A stretch of DNA of 64,000 nt. Origin: Anaerobacillus alkalidiazotrophicus. GTDB lineage: Bacteria; Bacillota; Bacilli; Bacillales_H; Anaerobacillaceae. The notes below the pieces were generated by a model. That model made no database searches. It saw only the letters and a list, made by a program, of their open reading frames with translations, and was not told the DNA's origin. Positions 1 to 8,500 of the stretch are shown in pieces. Made by a program: the position numbers and the translations under genes. Each line of letters opens with the position of its first letter. Position 1 is the stretch's first letter. The DNA lies in the NCBI RefSeq assembly GCF_001866055.1, contig NZ_MLQS01000007.1:65355-129354 (forward strand), read 5' to 3'.

Positions 1-28
1 CTGCTTATCAAATATGGAGGTGTTCGAA

Positions 29-1186
29 ATGTTAACTAATTCACAACAAACAAAAGTATTAAGCAATACTCAAACAAAGTTACTTCAGGACCTTTTGGAG
101 CAACTAGCGGGGATGAAAGGTGTCAGGCATGCCATTATGGCTGTAGAGAGTAGAGATGGTTCGTTTAGTTGGAGTGGAGCTAAAGGTATTGCGAAGCCTG
201 ATGGAATTCCCATAGATATCGATACGCCATTTTGGATTGCAAGTGTGACAAAACTCTACATTGCTACATCCGTCCTCAAACTACACGAAACAGATATGAT
301 TTCCATTGATGATTTTGTGATTGATTATCTACCAGAGCATCAACTAAAGGGGGTCCATGTAATCAATGGCGTAGATTATTATGATCAATTAACGATAAGA
401 CACCTTCTAAGCCATTCCTCTGGAATTCCAGACTATCTGGAGATAAAAGCCAAAGGTGAGCAAACACTAATCGATAAGGTGCTAAAAGGAAGCGACATGT
501 CCTGGTCTATTGAGGACACGCTTCAGATTGTTCGGAAGGTGAATGCTCCGCTTTTCCCACCACAAACCTTAAGTAATATGAAATACCGGATACGTTATTC
601 AGACACCAACTTTCAAATGCTGATTGCCATCATTGAAACGGTAACGAAAAAATCCATAGAAGACGCGTTTAAGGATATGCTTTTTCAACCATTGAATTTA
701 ATAAACACATTTCATCCTGGATCTAAACCACCGGAAGAGGTGGGACCTGTTGCAACGGTTTGGGTTCAAGACACACCATTTGATAACAAGCCACAGGCAA
801 TGCGATCTTTTGGCGATCTCAATAGTACAATAAAAGATTTGATTATCTTTATGAGGGCGCTACTCAATGGTAAAGTGTTTGAGAAGCCAGAAACTTTAAA
901 TTTAATGCTTGCTGGGTGGCAAACGTTTGGGTTGACCCTTAGCCCATTAGCACCTGGATGGCCTATCCAGTATGGGCTCGGAATGATGCGTTTTAAAATG
1001 CCTCGTCTTTTTACGCCGTTCCACCCAATGCCTGAATTAATAGGACATACGGGAGCTGTTGGATCCTGGCTCTTTTATTGTCCAAGACTGGATCTAATTA
1101 CTGCTGGAACTGTGAGCCAAGTAACAGCGGCGGCTGCCCCTTTTAAAATTATACCTAAGCTTCTTCGGATACTGGAAGATACCTAG
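29..1186 (+). CDS. Beta-lactamase-family serine hydrolase
   Basis: Serine hydrolase of the class C beta-lactamase/penicillin-binding-protein fold, 385 residues, probably an esterase or peptidase rather than a true beta-lactamase. The SxxK nucleophile motif is SVTK at residues 72-75. The second motif reads YSD (residues 190-192) in place of YSN, and HTG near residue 340 stands in for the KTG box. I chose the ATG at 29 because a GGAGG site lies 8 bases upstream; an in-frame ATG at 14 overlaps that site. No clear signal peptide is visible, so it may be cytoplasmic. It stands alone, followed by a hairpin at 1264-1297. The substrate cannot be told from sequence. Confidence 0.85.
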   Translation: MLTNSQQTKVLSNTQTKLLQDLLEQLAGMKGVRHAIMAVESRDGSFSWSGAKGIAKPDGIPIDIDTPFWIASVTKLYIATSVLKLHETDMISIDDFVIDYLPEHQLKGVHVINGVDYYDQLTIRHLLSHSSGIPDYLEIKAKGEQTLIDKVLKGSDMSWSIEDTLQIVRKVNAPLFPPQTLSNMKYRIRYSDTNFQMLIAIIETVTKKSIEDAFKDMLFQPLNLINTFHPGSKPPEEVGPVATVWVQDTPFDNKPQAMRSFGDLNSTIKDLIIFMRALLNGKVFEKPETLNLMLAGWQTFGLTLSPLAPGWPIQYGLGMMRFKMPRLFTPFHPMPELIGHTGAVGSWLFYCPRLDLITAGTVSQVTAAAAPFKIIPKLLRILEDT

Positions 1187-1263
1187 ACTTAGCTATAGAC
1201 GACTGTGATAAATTCAATAGTAGTGATGCATCTTTAGATCGTCTCTATGGCTTTTAGGATTAA

Positions 1264-1297
1264 AGCCTATCAATCTCTGCACTGAGATTGATAGGCT
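1264..1297 (+). terminator. Hairpin after the serine hydrolase gene
   Basis: Perfect 14-bp inverted repeat (AGCCTATCAATCTC and its complement) with a 6-base loop, 78 bases after the stop codon. No T-run follows directly, so it is a weak terminator or an RNA-stabilising hairpin. Confidence 0.5.
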
Positions 1298-1480
1298 GAA
1301 GAATCATAGGAATGAGAAAAAAGTTTGTATCATCATTTTTTTCCTTTTTAACGTGGTGATATAGGTTTTAGTTGGATATTGAAATATACTTTATTTCACC
1401 TTAATCTGAAGCCGATAACCTACGTTTGGCTATCAGCTCTGTTAACATAATAAATCAAATAGTGTCTTCGACGAATCCAA

Positions 1481-1777
1481 TTATTTAATAAGTGCCATAA
1501 GTATGACAATCGTTATATATACAAAGAAAAACAATCCAGCACCCTTCAAAATTAGGCGACCATAGTATCTTTTCCAGAGTTCATTATTCTTAACTTGGGA
1601 TTCTGTTGTTACTGGTTGATCTATTACTTTTATTTCAATTGGTGATTTCATCAGCTCGTATAACTCGCGGCAGTTAGAACAACCTTCCAAATGGTCCGCT
1701 ACAACTTTATTTGTATTTTGTGAGCAGTCACCTTCTATATAAAGTGGCAACAAATCTCTAATTAAGCTACACTTCAT
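1481..1777 (-). CDS. Zinc-finger anti-sigma factor (zf-HC2), membrane-anchored
   Basis: Predicted anti-sigma factor of 98 residues. The N-terminal half holds the zf-HC2 signature HLEGCSNC (His, Cys, Cys around residues 29-36), and one hydrophobic segment near the C-terminus would anchor it in the membrane. The ATG at 1777 lies inside the last codons of the upstream ECF sigma gene (11-base overlap), the usual arrangement for translationally coupled sigma/anti-sigma pairs. It is expected to hold that sigma factor inactive until a signal arrives. The signal is unknown. A second zinc-finger gene lies on the other side of the sigma gene. Confidence 0.8.
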   Translation of the reverse strand: MKCSLIRDLLPLYIEGDCSQNTNKVVADHLEGCSNCRELYELMKSPIEIKVIDQPVTTESQVKNNELWKRYYGRLILKGAGLFFFVYITIVILMALIK

Positions 1778-2291
1778 ATTTATCATCCTCAGTTCTACTA
1801 AAATGCATACGAAGTTCAAGTTTTGCTCGGTGTAAATTTGTTTTTACCTTCGAAAGCTTCCACCCCAAAATTTCAGCAATTTCGTCATATGATAATTGTT
1901 GGTATTCACGTAAAATCAATACTGTTTGATAATCCTCTTTTAATGAATCAATGGCTGCCAAAAGTAGCGCTTGTTCCGCCTTTTGATCTACGACTTCTTC
2001 TGGATTTTTGTATGTTTTTTGTTCTAGTGAGAATATTTTTTCAATCGGGTGATTATGGTATTTGGATTCACGACGATACCAGTTTATGAATGTATGATGA
2101 GCGATTGTATAAAGCCATGTTCTTACACTTGAGTTTCCTTTAAAGGAAGCTAACCCATTAAATGCTTTTAAAAAAGTGTCCTGGGCAAGATCTTGAGCTA
2201 GCTCTTTTTGTCTTGTTCGTTGTAGTAAATACCTAAATATCTCTTCATAATAAAGGGAATATAAATCCTCTAACGTTCTCCAATTACTCAT
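1767..2291 (-). CDS. ECF-type RNA polymerase sigma factor
   Basis: Extracytoplasmic-function sigma-70 factor, 174 residues, normal for the group. Region 2 spans about residues 10-75, with the AQDTFLKAF stretch typical of region 2.2 and TWLYTIAHHTFINWYRR of region 2.4. Region 4 is about residues 110-165, with the helix-turn-helix LSYDEIAEILGWKLSKVKTNLHRAK. Its ATG follows directly on the TAA of the upstream zinc-finger gene (TAAATG), and its 3' end overlaps the next anti-sigma gene. So it sits in the middle of a four-gene coupled operon. It probably controls its own operon; the rest of the regulon is unknown. Confidence 0.93.
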   Translation of the reverse strand: MSNWRTLEDLYSLYYEEIFRYLLQRTRQKELAQDLAQDTFLKAFNGLASFKGNSSVRTWLYTIAHHTFINWYRRESKYHNHPIEKIFSLEQKTYKNPEEVVDQKAEQALLLAAIDSLKEDYQTVLILREYQQLSYDEIAEILGWKLSKVKTNLHRAKLELRMHFSRTEDDKYEV

Positions 2292-2555
2292 TTACCACAA
2301 GTACCAGATGGACATCCAAATGGCAAGAAAAAAGAAAATACTGTATAACGACATCGTCATAATACGAATGCCCCAAATTTTCTCGCTGTCCTCATGAAGG
2401 GATAAATTTCCTTCACTGACCTTTCTGTTTTTTTGACAATCAGCACATGTAGTCTCATGCTCCATCATCCATTGTTTCGTTTCATCTTCAACTTCCTCTT
2501 CTCTATACAATTCATACAAATCTTGAAATATTGCACACTCATCTTTTTTATTCAT
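2292..2555 (-). CDS. Small zinc-finger membrane protein, second anti-sigma-like
   Basis: Protein of 87 residues with a zf-HC2-like HETTCADC motif near residues 39-46 and a single hydrophobic C-terminal helix, the same plan as the anti-sigma factor at 1481-1777. I took the ATG at 2555, which overlaps the end of the upstream membrane-protein gene (ATGAATAA); a TTG nine codons earlier is possible. The stop codon abuts the ATG of the ECF sigma gene. It could be a second inhibitor or a sensor partner of the same sigma factor. Overall similarity to the other zinc-finger gene is low outside the motif. Confidence 0.7.
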   Translation of the reverse strand: MNKKDECAIFQDLYELYREEEVEDETKQWMMEHETTCADCQKNRKVSEGNLSLHEDSEKIWGIRIMTMSLYSIFFFLAIWMSIWYLW

Positions 2556-4488
2556 AGAGAGAGACCCACTCTTTCGTTTCAATGTCTACTAAGTAGAGAC
2601 GATGCTCTGCCTTTTTATACGGCTGGATCACAAGTAACCAAGCCAATCTCATTTCATCATTTTCATCTATTACATGAGTTAACCTCGCTCTTGAGGCATA
2701 AGGAATAAAATCTATTGAACTTGCAACAGCCTTATATGCTTCCTTATTTGTGGCAACAGTCACTTTTGTGCTTGGTTGATGACGATAATCGACGTTTTTG
2801 GAGTAGGTAAAAAGCGGTTCATCATTTGAATAGCTAAATTCATGGACAAAGGAAAGTTTCTTTTCTTCTGGGCTTCTATCTTTTTCTCTCCACTTCCAAA
2901 AGTTAGAAATACCTTCTCGCTCCCAATTATCGATTTGAATGTTTTTACTAGTTAATACTTGGTTTTCTAACTCTTGCAAATGAATTGTTTCATAATTAGC
3001 CAGCTCGCCACTAAAATACAAGATTTCTCCCGAACGACCATCCAGATGGATCGTATGTTGATTTACTGTAGTAATATTAATCTCAATCGTCCTGTTACTA
3101 TACCCATACGTTACATTTTCAACTACGTAGCCAGGTACCTCTTCTCCTAACATTTCGTACCATTGATGCAGGATTAATTCAATGCCTTCAGATGTTATGA
3201 AAATATCTTTAAGCGTTTCAACAGGATATAAGTTGTATCGTTCATGAAATTGCATTAGAGATTCCTTTTCCCAAGAAAAAGAAGTGTTCATCCATCCATC
3301 TAACACAGAACCATCGGAATACTTAGGTACCATCTCAACATGAACGCGACTTTCTTCTTCCGTTACAGTCGTGTAAATTTGATCATCCTCTATCAATGTT
3401 CTCCCCATTTGTTCTAACAATTGCTTTGAAAGAGCAACATATTCCTCAACAGAAAGGGTTTTGCCTTCTGGTTCGGTCTGGCGATGTACATTCATAACAA
3501 CTCCAGAAACCCCATCAATATCAACCGAATAATTTTTTGACCTTAGCCAATATCGATTATGGAAATCTTGTGTTTCAGGCTGACGGAATGAAAAATGCCC
3601 ATCTTTTGTAATTTTCGTAGCTAACGTTTTGGCTTCTTCTAATTGCATTAAATTGGTTGTTTCAAAGTAACGTAATCTTAATTCCGCATCAGTGTTAGCA
3701 AGGGCCACATCAGCCGCATTATAAAGTGGGTTGCTTAAGGCTAGAAAAAGAATTGCCATCGTTAACTGAAACGGCTGTTTTAACTTTTGGAGTAACAGAA
3801 ACTTATTTCTTTTAATAAGGTGATACGTCATTAATAATCCTAAGAAAAAAATGAGATTTGACACTTCCATCAAATCCACTATACCAGTAATGTAAAATAA
3901 TATTAAGCAAATTCCTATGATTAAATAAAATGGAATAATGGTTTCCAAGCGAAACTCCCAGTAGTTTTGGAAAAATAAATACAGACTTGCTCCAATGATA
4001 GTAAACATAATGAGAAATCCGATCACATCAGCAAGAATTAATTCCCCTTTAATCGCAAAAAAGAAAAAACTAGTTAGTAACTGTAATGCTGGTAGCGCCA
4101 TTACGGCAATATCAAAAGTATAAAAGATACCTTGATTCTTTTTTTGCTTTAGAGTAACGATATAGTAAAAACCGACGACAATGATATAGCCAAAAAACAA
4201 AAAGTGGAGAAACTGTCGTAAAGACGGTTGCCTATCGTAATAAACAGTCGTAATTTCCGTTATACTAGCTTGATGGAGCATTTCAATAGATAAACCGATT
4301 AGCAACACTATGCGTACAGCAAACCCAACATATATAGGCGCTCTTGCATCATCCCAATTCCTTATAAAAAATGTAACTAAACCATAGACTGCTAATGCCG
4401 TTAACGTCCACTGAATAATAATTTTGCTAAAATGACTTAATAAAAAAAAGTTCTCAATATGTAAGACAAACCTACTAATGATCTCCAT
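2548..4488 (-). CDS. Polytopic membrane protein with YcdB/YcdC (PepSY-like) repeats
   Basis: Protein of 646 residues. The first 250 residues or so hold roughly seven or eight membrane helices. The remainder is an extracytoplasmic region with repeated modules of the YcdB/YcdC/PepSY type, recognisable by motifs such as VDGVSGVV-like and HLDGRSGEILYF turns. It is the first gene of the operon that continues with a zinc-finger protein, an ECF sigma factor and an anti-sigma factor. Its large outer domain makes it a candidate signal sensor or protease-modulating component. A GGGTG site lies 7 bases before the ATG at 4488. The function is not established. Confidence 0.65.
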   Translation of the reverse strand: MEIISRFVLHIENFFLLSHFSKIIIQWTLTALAVYGLVTFFIRNWDDARAPIYVGFAVRIVLLIGLSIEMLHQASITEITTVYYDRQPSLRQFLHFLFFGYIIVVGFYYIVTLKQKKNQGIFYTFDIAVMALPALQLLTSFFFFAIKGELILADVIGFLIMFTIIGASLYLFFQNYWEFRLETIIPFYLIIGICLILFYITGIVDLMEVSNLIFFLGLLMTYHLIKRNKFLLLQKLKQPFQLTMAILFLALSNPLYNAADVALANTDAELRLRYFETTNLMQLEEAKTLATKITKDGHFSFRQPETQDFHNRYWLRSKNYSVDIDGVSGVVMNVHRQTEPEGKTLSVEEYVALSKQLLEQMGRTLIEDDQIYTTVTEEESRVHVEMVPKYSDGSVLDGWMNTSFSWEKESLMQFHERYNLYPVETLKDIFITSEGIELILHQWYEMLGEEVPGYVVENVTYGYSNRTIEINITTVNQHTIHLDGRSGEILYFSGELANYETIHLQELENQVLTSKNIQIDNWEREGISNFWKWREKDRSPEEKKLSFVHEFSYSNDEPLFTYSKNVDYRHQPSTKVTVATNKEAYKAVASSIDFIPYASRARLTHVIDENDEMRLAWLLVIQPYKKAEHRLYLVDIETKEWVSLYE

Positions 4489-4567
4489 TACTTTACACCC
4501 TTCTCTTATTTTCTATGAGCTCACACTATATAGACAATCGCAAAGGAAAAAAGTTTCATAAATCAAA

Positions 4568-4677
4568 GAATTTCATAATAAAGATTAAACGCCATTAGGA
4601 TCCTACATCAAGTTGAGTTAAACCGTTCTCAACTTGATGTAGCTTGATGTGGCTATTTTAATGGCATTATGAAATTC
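4568..4677. repeat. Nested palindrome of about 110 bp
   Basis: Three nested pairs of arms: GAATTTCATAAT (4568-4579) with its complement at 4666-4677; CCATTA (4592-4597) with TAATGG (4659-4664); and a perfect 14-bp inner pair, TACATCAAGTTGAG (4604-4617) with its complement at 4628-4641. It lies in the gap before the sigma operon. It could be a small MITE-like element; a second copy was not seen in the window. Confidence 0.6.
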
Positions 4678-4685
4678 ACTCAAAT

Positions 4686-5038
4686 CAAGAAAAGCGCAAG
4701 CGCCTTGGTCACGAGCAGCTGCTCCTGTGCCACTCCGTTTGCTCGTCGCAAAACAGCTTCGAAGTAATCCAAGTAGTAGCCTTCACTGGGGCGGCCTTTG
4801 ACAAAAGCAGCTCTTTGGCTTCTTACGTGCTTCTGCGTCTTCAAGTACTGCTTCGTAGTAGCTTCCTCGAAGCAGTGTTTTGTGCGACGAGTAATCGCAG
4901 GAGTAAAGCTGCATGAAGTTAATCAACGAAGGATTTCAAGAGGTAATTGAAGTCAGTTGCTTGCCTGAAGTGACCGAGCTCGTAGGCTGCTTGCGCTAGA
5001 CAGTTTCCAAGTTAGAAATTTATAAATTCTGATTATGT
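4686..5038 (+). repeat. Repeat family C, long copy (C1)
   Basis: Starts AGAAAAGCGCAAGCGCC and ends with a TTGCGCTAGACAG block followed by TTTCCAAGTTAGAAATTTAT. The same ends bound C2 (53342-53500) and the minimal C3 (27716-27757). This copy is longer, with about 200 extra bases of CTTCGA-rich hairpin sequence inside. No protein is encoded. It looks like a non-autonomous mobile repeat. Confidence 0.65.
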
Positions 5039-5159
5039 AAAAAAACCTAAAGATGAAAACTTTCAACAGACTTAACTCAACTTTTTACCCATTTTTTTTG
5101 AAGGGCTTTTTGTACACAAAAAGCGATAACCATTAGTAAGCTATCGCACCTTTATCTAT

Positions 5160-5241
5160 AAAACTATATTTCAATCAGTGGGGGTTTTTCTTTACTCCCC
5201 CACTGATTGTTAGTTTAACTTTTACCACAGGCATAAGAGTT
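5160..5241 (+). repeat. Repeat family B, left half (B1)
   Basis: Carries the TTTCAATCAGTGGGGG / CCCCCACTGATTG hairpin and the TAGTTTAACTTTTACCACAGG segment of family B, then stops where the full copies (27502-27718, 46748-46960) continue. The bases between this and A1 are not recognisable. Confidence 0.65.
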
Positions 5242-5325
5242 AAATGGTCTATTTTATGTCTTTTTTGTTTCGAAGCAAGTCTACATTTCCACAATTTGTA
5301 TTTCTACTGTTCTGTGGTTCAAGCA

Positions 5326-5459
5326 AGAGAACTCGTTCTAGCTTCGCTAGAACATCGAAAACTCAGATGGAGTCTCAACTCCACCTGAATGGAAGTTCCC
5401 ACCTACGCTACGCTTAGAGGTGGGGGGTCTATGACTCTTAAGTTCAAATCAGTTTGATC
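5326..5459 (-). repeat. Repeat family A copy (A1), inverted
   Basis: Full-length, in reverse orientation. It has the three hairpins of the family: a CCCACCT...AGGTGGG stem around AAGCGTAGCG, a stem formed by ATTCAGGTGGAGT and its near-complement, and GTTCTAGCgaaGCTAGAAC. The CAAATCAGTTTGAT end lies 4 bases beyond the yfcE stop codon. Confidence 0.8.
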
Positions 5460-5463
5460 AACT

Positions 5464-6006
5464 TTACAATTTTAACGTCACTATTAAAGATTGTCTGTCA
5501 AGATCCCAAATTTCAATTTGTCCATTTTCATAAAACGCAAATGATTTTGTACCGTCTTTTGGAATAGTCGTACTTCCAGGATTGAGTACGATTATTCCGT
5601 CTTGTTCTTTCAGTACTTTGACATGCGTATGGCCAGATACAACAACCTGACAACCGAACTCTTTTGCTTTCTGTATTCTCTCTTCTTCCGTCTCTTCATA
5701 TCCATGTACGAGATAAAATCTATAGTTGTCGAAGGTTATTACCCTCGATTTATAGGAAAGGTCTTGCTCTAATACTGCCTCGTCTACATCCGCATCACAA
5801 TTTCCACGGACATACATAATATCTGTACGCCCCTTGAGTAATTCGGTTAATTTTTTTGGATTATAAGTTTGCGGAATATCGTTTCGCGGACCATGATAAA
5901 GGACATCCCCCAAATGGCAAATTTGATCAGAGTCATTAAGAAGTTTTAGAGCTTGTACTACATTTTCATAACCGCCATGCGTATCACTAATAAATCCCAA
6001 TTTCAT
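5464..6006 (-). CDS. yfcE: YfcE-type metallophosphoesterase
   Basis: Cytoplasmic phosphodiesterase of the YfcE/MJ0936 calcineurin-like family, 180 residues, full length. Metal ligands are visible as SDTHG (residues 7-11), GD (about 34), GNCD (about 74), VHGY (about 105) and SGHTH (about 129-133). Relatives hydrolyse model phosphodiesters with a two-metal centre; the natural substrate is not settled. It has a GGAGGG site 8-9 bases before the ATG. It appears to be a single gene, followed directly by repeat A1. Confidence 0.88.
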   Translation of the reverse strand: MKLGFISDTHGGYENVVQALKLLNDSDQICHLGDVLYHGPRNDIPQTYNPKKLTELLKGRTDIMYVRGNCDADVDEAVLEQDLSYKSRVITFDNYRFYLVHGYEETEEERIQKAKEFGCQVVVSGHTHVKVLKEQDGIIVLNPGSTTIPKDGTKSFAFYENGQIEIWDLDRQSLIVTLKL

Positions 6007-6467
6007 ATCAACATTCCCTCCATGCTCGAGATTTTATTTATGTAAACAAGCTTCACGACTGTCTCTTAACCTAGATTGAATACTGATTGAAGCTTGCTGT
6101 TATAACAGTGTTCACCTTTTTTCCTCATCTTTACATTAACTAACTATGAAAATTAATTCAATACTTCATTAAAGTTCTCTCAAGGAATACTTATCGTGTG
6201 TTGCCTAATATCCCTTCTCTATTGTAACTTTGACCAAAGTTCAACTACAATATCTTTCGTTGGGAAAATTATAAAAAATGAGATCGTGGTGTAAAATAGT
6301 TGACGCAAACTGTCAACGTTCTTATCTCCCTCATTGCTATGTAGGGTGATTTTTTGTTTTCAAGATGCCCTTCTGAAAAAAAAAATTCTGATTTCCTGCG
6401 CTATTCCTTTTGAGATTCTAGTTACATACTCTACTACTATGACTTGACATTCATTTTGTGTAAAAAA
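6007..6467. other. Gene-free stretch
   Basis: AT-rich sequence between yfcE and the terminator of the LysM hydrolase gene. I found no reading frame with a ribosome-binding site and no strong hairpin. It should hold the yfcE promoter, but I could not pin it down. Confidence 0.4.
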
Positions 6468-6468
6468 A

Positions 6469-6503
6469 ACCCAAAGTCTTTGGCTGAGACGATGACTTTG
6501 GGT
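6469..6503 (-). terminator. Rho-independent terminator of the LysM/SleB gene
   Basis: Perfect 10-bp stem (ACCCAAAGTC and complement) with a 15-base loop. Read on the minus strand it is followed by eight T residues. Confidence 0.75.
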
Positions 6504-6555
6504 GAGCACTTTTTAAATATTTTGTAGCAAAGCGACTTTATCGCTTTAAAGCATC

Positions 6556-6570
6556 GGGGGTCAGACCCCC
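6556..6570. repeat. Short perfect palindrome GGGGGTCAGACCCCC
   Basis: Fifteen-base palindrome followed on the plus strand by AAAAAA, 20 bases after the hydrolase stop codon on the minus strand. It may be an RNA hairpin that slows 3' decay. Confidence 0.4.
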
Positions 6571-6589
6571 AAAAAACTCGGAAACCTTC

Positions 6590-7765
6590 TTAAAATGCAA
6601 AAACATGATTACCAATAATCGTCGATACAGTTCTACTCCTCACCCAAGTATCACCTGTCTTACTTGGATTATAAAAATATAATGAACCATTGGTAGGGTC
6701 TTCACCATTCAAGGCTCTTTTTGCGGCATCATAATTAGTGGAATTCGGTTGTGCCATATCTAGTGCCCCATTTCCAGCTGGACTAAACTGATAGTGTCCA
6801 TGACTTCTTTCAAAAATTACTTCCTTCACATTGTTTGGGAATTGATTACTTTTTACGCGGTTTAAGATTACCGCTCCAACAGCGATTTGTCCGTTTAATG
6901 ACTCTCCCCTAGCTTCGGCATAAATTATACGTGCAAGCCATTCTAATTCTTCTTGATTTATATTATTTCCTACCTCTGTCGACGGAGCAGTCCTTACTAC
7001 AGAACTACTAGGAATAGCTAGTACTTGTCCTACTTGTAAAAAATCAGACGTTAATTGATTCGTAATTTTGATTGCTTCAACGGTTGTACCATAAGTATTT
7101 GCAATTTTCCATAACGAATCACCAGCTGCTACACGATGTGTTCCTTCAGTTTGTTCCGGCTGTTGAATTGTTGATGAGTTATTATTAGTTGATATGACTA
7201 ACGTTTGGCCTATTCGTAAGAAATCTGTCGTTAAATTGTTACTGTTTTTAATGGCGTCAACGGTTGTGCCATTTCTTTTAGCTATGTGTGATAACGTGTC
7301 ACCAGCAACAACAACGTATGTACTATTTTGTATATTTCCAGATGGAATAGTTAATGTTTGACCAACTCTAATTAAGTCTGTTGTTAAATTATTTTGTAGT
7401 TTGATTGCATTAACAGTTGTACCAAATCGTTGAGCTATTTCTGAGAGCGTATCTCCAGCCACTACTTGATACGTTGTAGAAATAGTTTGTTGTACATTTG
7501 CTGATGCTTCCGCTTTTGTTGTAGGACTAAAAAAACCAATAGTTGTAACTAATAATGCGCCAGCCATAACTTTTATAGCTTTTACTTTTAAATTAGGAAA
7601 CTGTTTTTTAGTATAACGAACGGCCTCTTCTTCAATAGTTTGTTTATTAGCATGCTGTATGGATCCAAGTTCATCTGCAAACTCCATCATATTTTCATTT
7701 AGAAATAAAATGATTTCTATACCATTATTCGTTTTATTTAATCGATAATGAGTAAATGACTGCAT
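6590..7765 (-). CDS. SleB-type cell-wall hydrolase with three LysM repeats
   Basis: Lytic peptidoglycan hydrolase of 391 residues. Residues 1-66 form a charged N-terminal region of unknown role, 67-85 a membrane helix or internal signal. LysM peptidoglycan-binding repeats lie at about 98-142, 149-192 and 209-252. Residues 275-391 are the Hydrolase_2 (SleB/CwlJ) domain with the probable catalytic Glu in YAEARGE (Glu284). The ATG at 7765 has an AAGGAG site. SleB relatives open the spore cortex during germination, but the three LysM domains and the long N-terminal extension differ from classical SleB, so a vegetative or sporulation role is equally possible. Confidence 0.82.
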   Translation of the reverse strand: MQSFTHYRLNKTNNGIEIILFLNENMMEFADELGSIQHANKQTIEEEAVRYTKKQFPNLKVKAIKVMAGALLVTTIGFFSPTTKAEASANVQQTISTTYQVVAGDTLSEIAQRFGTTVNAIKLQNNLTTDLIRVGQTLTIPSGNIQNSTYVVVAGDTLSHIAKRNGTTVDAIKNSNNLTTDFLRIGQTLVISTNNNSSTIQQPEQTEGTHRVAAGDSLWKIANTYGTTVEAIKITNQLTSDFLQVGQVLAIPSSSVVRTAPSTEVGNNINQEELEWLARIIYAEARGESLNGQIAVGAVILNRVKSNQFPNNVKEVIFERSHGHYQFSPAGNGALDMAQPNSTNYDAAKRALNGEDPTNGSLYFYNPSKTGDTWVRSRTVSTIIGNHVFAF

Positions 7766-7958
7766 ATACTTCACTCCTTTGCAGTTAATATCCCCAAGAA
7801 AACATTTTTTAGGAATTAAAAGCAAAGGAATTGTATCTTTTTATTCTCCGTACTTATTAGGTACCAGGCGATATTGGTTAATCGTTTACAAATTCATAAT
7901 AAGTGCGTTAGTGTGCAGTAGCTAAACAGGTTACCGACTTTATTAAATTTCGTTAAAA

Positions 7959-7984
7959 AACACTAAGGGTTTCCCCTTAGTGTT
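7959..7984 (-). terminator. Terminator of the 7977-8315 gene
   Basis: Perfect 11-bp stem AACACTAAGGG with its complement and a 4-base loop. It overlaps the stop codon and is followed on the minus strand by TTTTTT. Confidence 0.8.
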
Positions 7985-8315
7985 CGTTTACAGAAGATTC
8001 CTCTTCTTCATTATTCGCAAAATCATACCAATCATCTAAAACTTTAGCATCAAGTACTTTCTTTTCAACATAATCAATTTGCTTTTCAGTAAATGAATCA
8101 TCCCACTTTACATCAAGCTCTTTAGAAAGTTTAATAATAGTTAATAATTCTTGCCATGCCACATATCGCTTATACCAGAAAAATTGCGGATGTTCACTCA
8201 TATATGGATATAAAGTATCAAATTCAGTATATTTACAATCGATGGTGCGTTCAAACTGGTTCTTAGCTTCTATAACTCTTTCTTGAAAAAATGCCTTAAG
8301 ATCTACACTACTCAT
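7977..8315 (-). CDS. Hypothetical protein, 112 residues, YpoC-like at best
   Basis: I do not recognise this protein with confidence. It is soluble, rich in acidic and aromatic residues, and ends in an acidic tail (NNEEEESSVNEH). The spacing of aromatic residues and its size faintly recall the YpoC-like proteins of Bacillus, but this is not secure. The ATG at 8315 has a GGAGGG site 10 bases upstream; a TTG six codons earlier overlaps that site. It has its own terminator and appears to be a single gene. Confidence 0.6.
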   Translation of the reverse strand: MSSVDLKAFFQERVIEAKNQFERTIDCKYTEFDTLYPYMSEHPQFFWYKRYVAWQELLTIIKLSKELDVKWDDSFTEKQIDYVEKKVLDAKVLDDWYDFANNEEEESSVNEH

Positions 8316-8500
8316 TTCTCTACTTCCCTCCAATATTTGAACTAGTACGTTTTTTTAATAGTATTAATAATCATAGTAACATCATCAAGTTTACCATAAA
8401 TGCTTTCTTTTTTGCAGTAAAATAACTTGGGAATTTCAAGTAAGGCTTATATCATTCACCAGATTGTTAAAAATATCCATTAACAAACTGATGATTTGTA

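Noticed and set aside
29..1186. True beta-lactamase (antibiotic resistance)
   Set aside because: The second motif is YSD instead of YSN, there is no evident signal peptide, and many esterases and peptidases share the fold.
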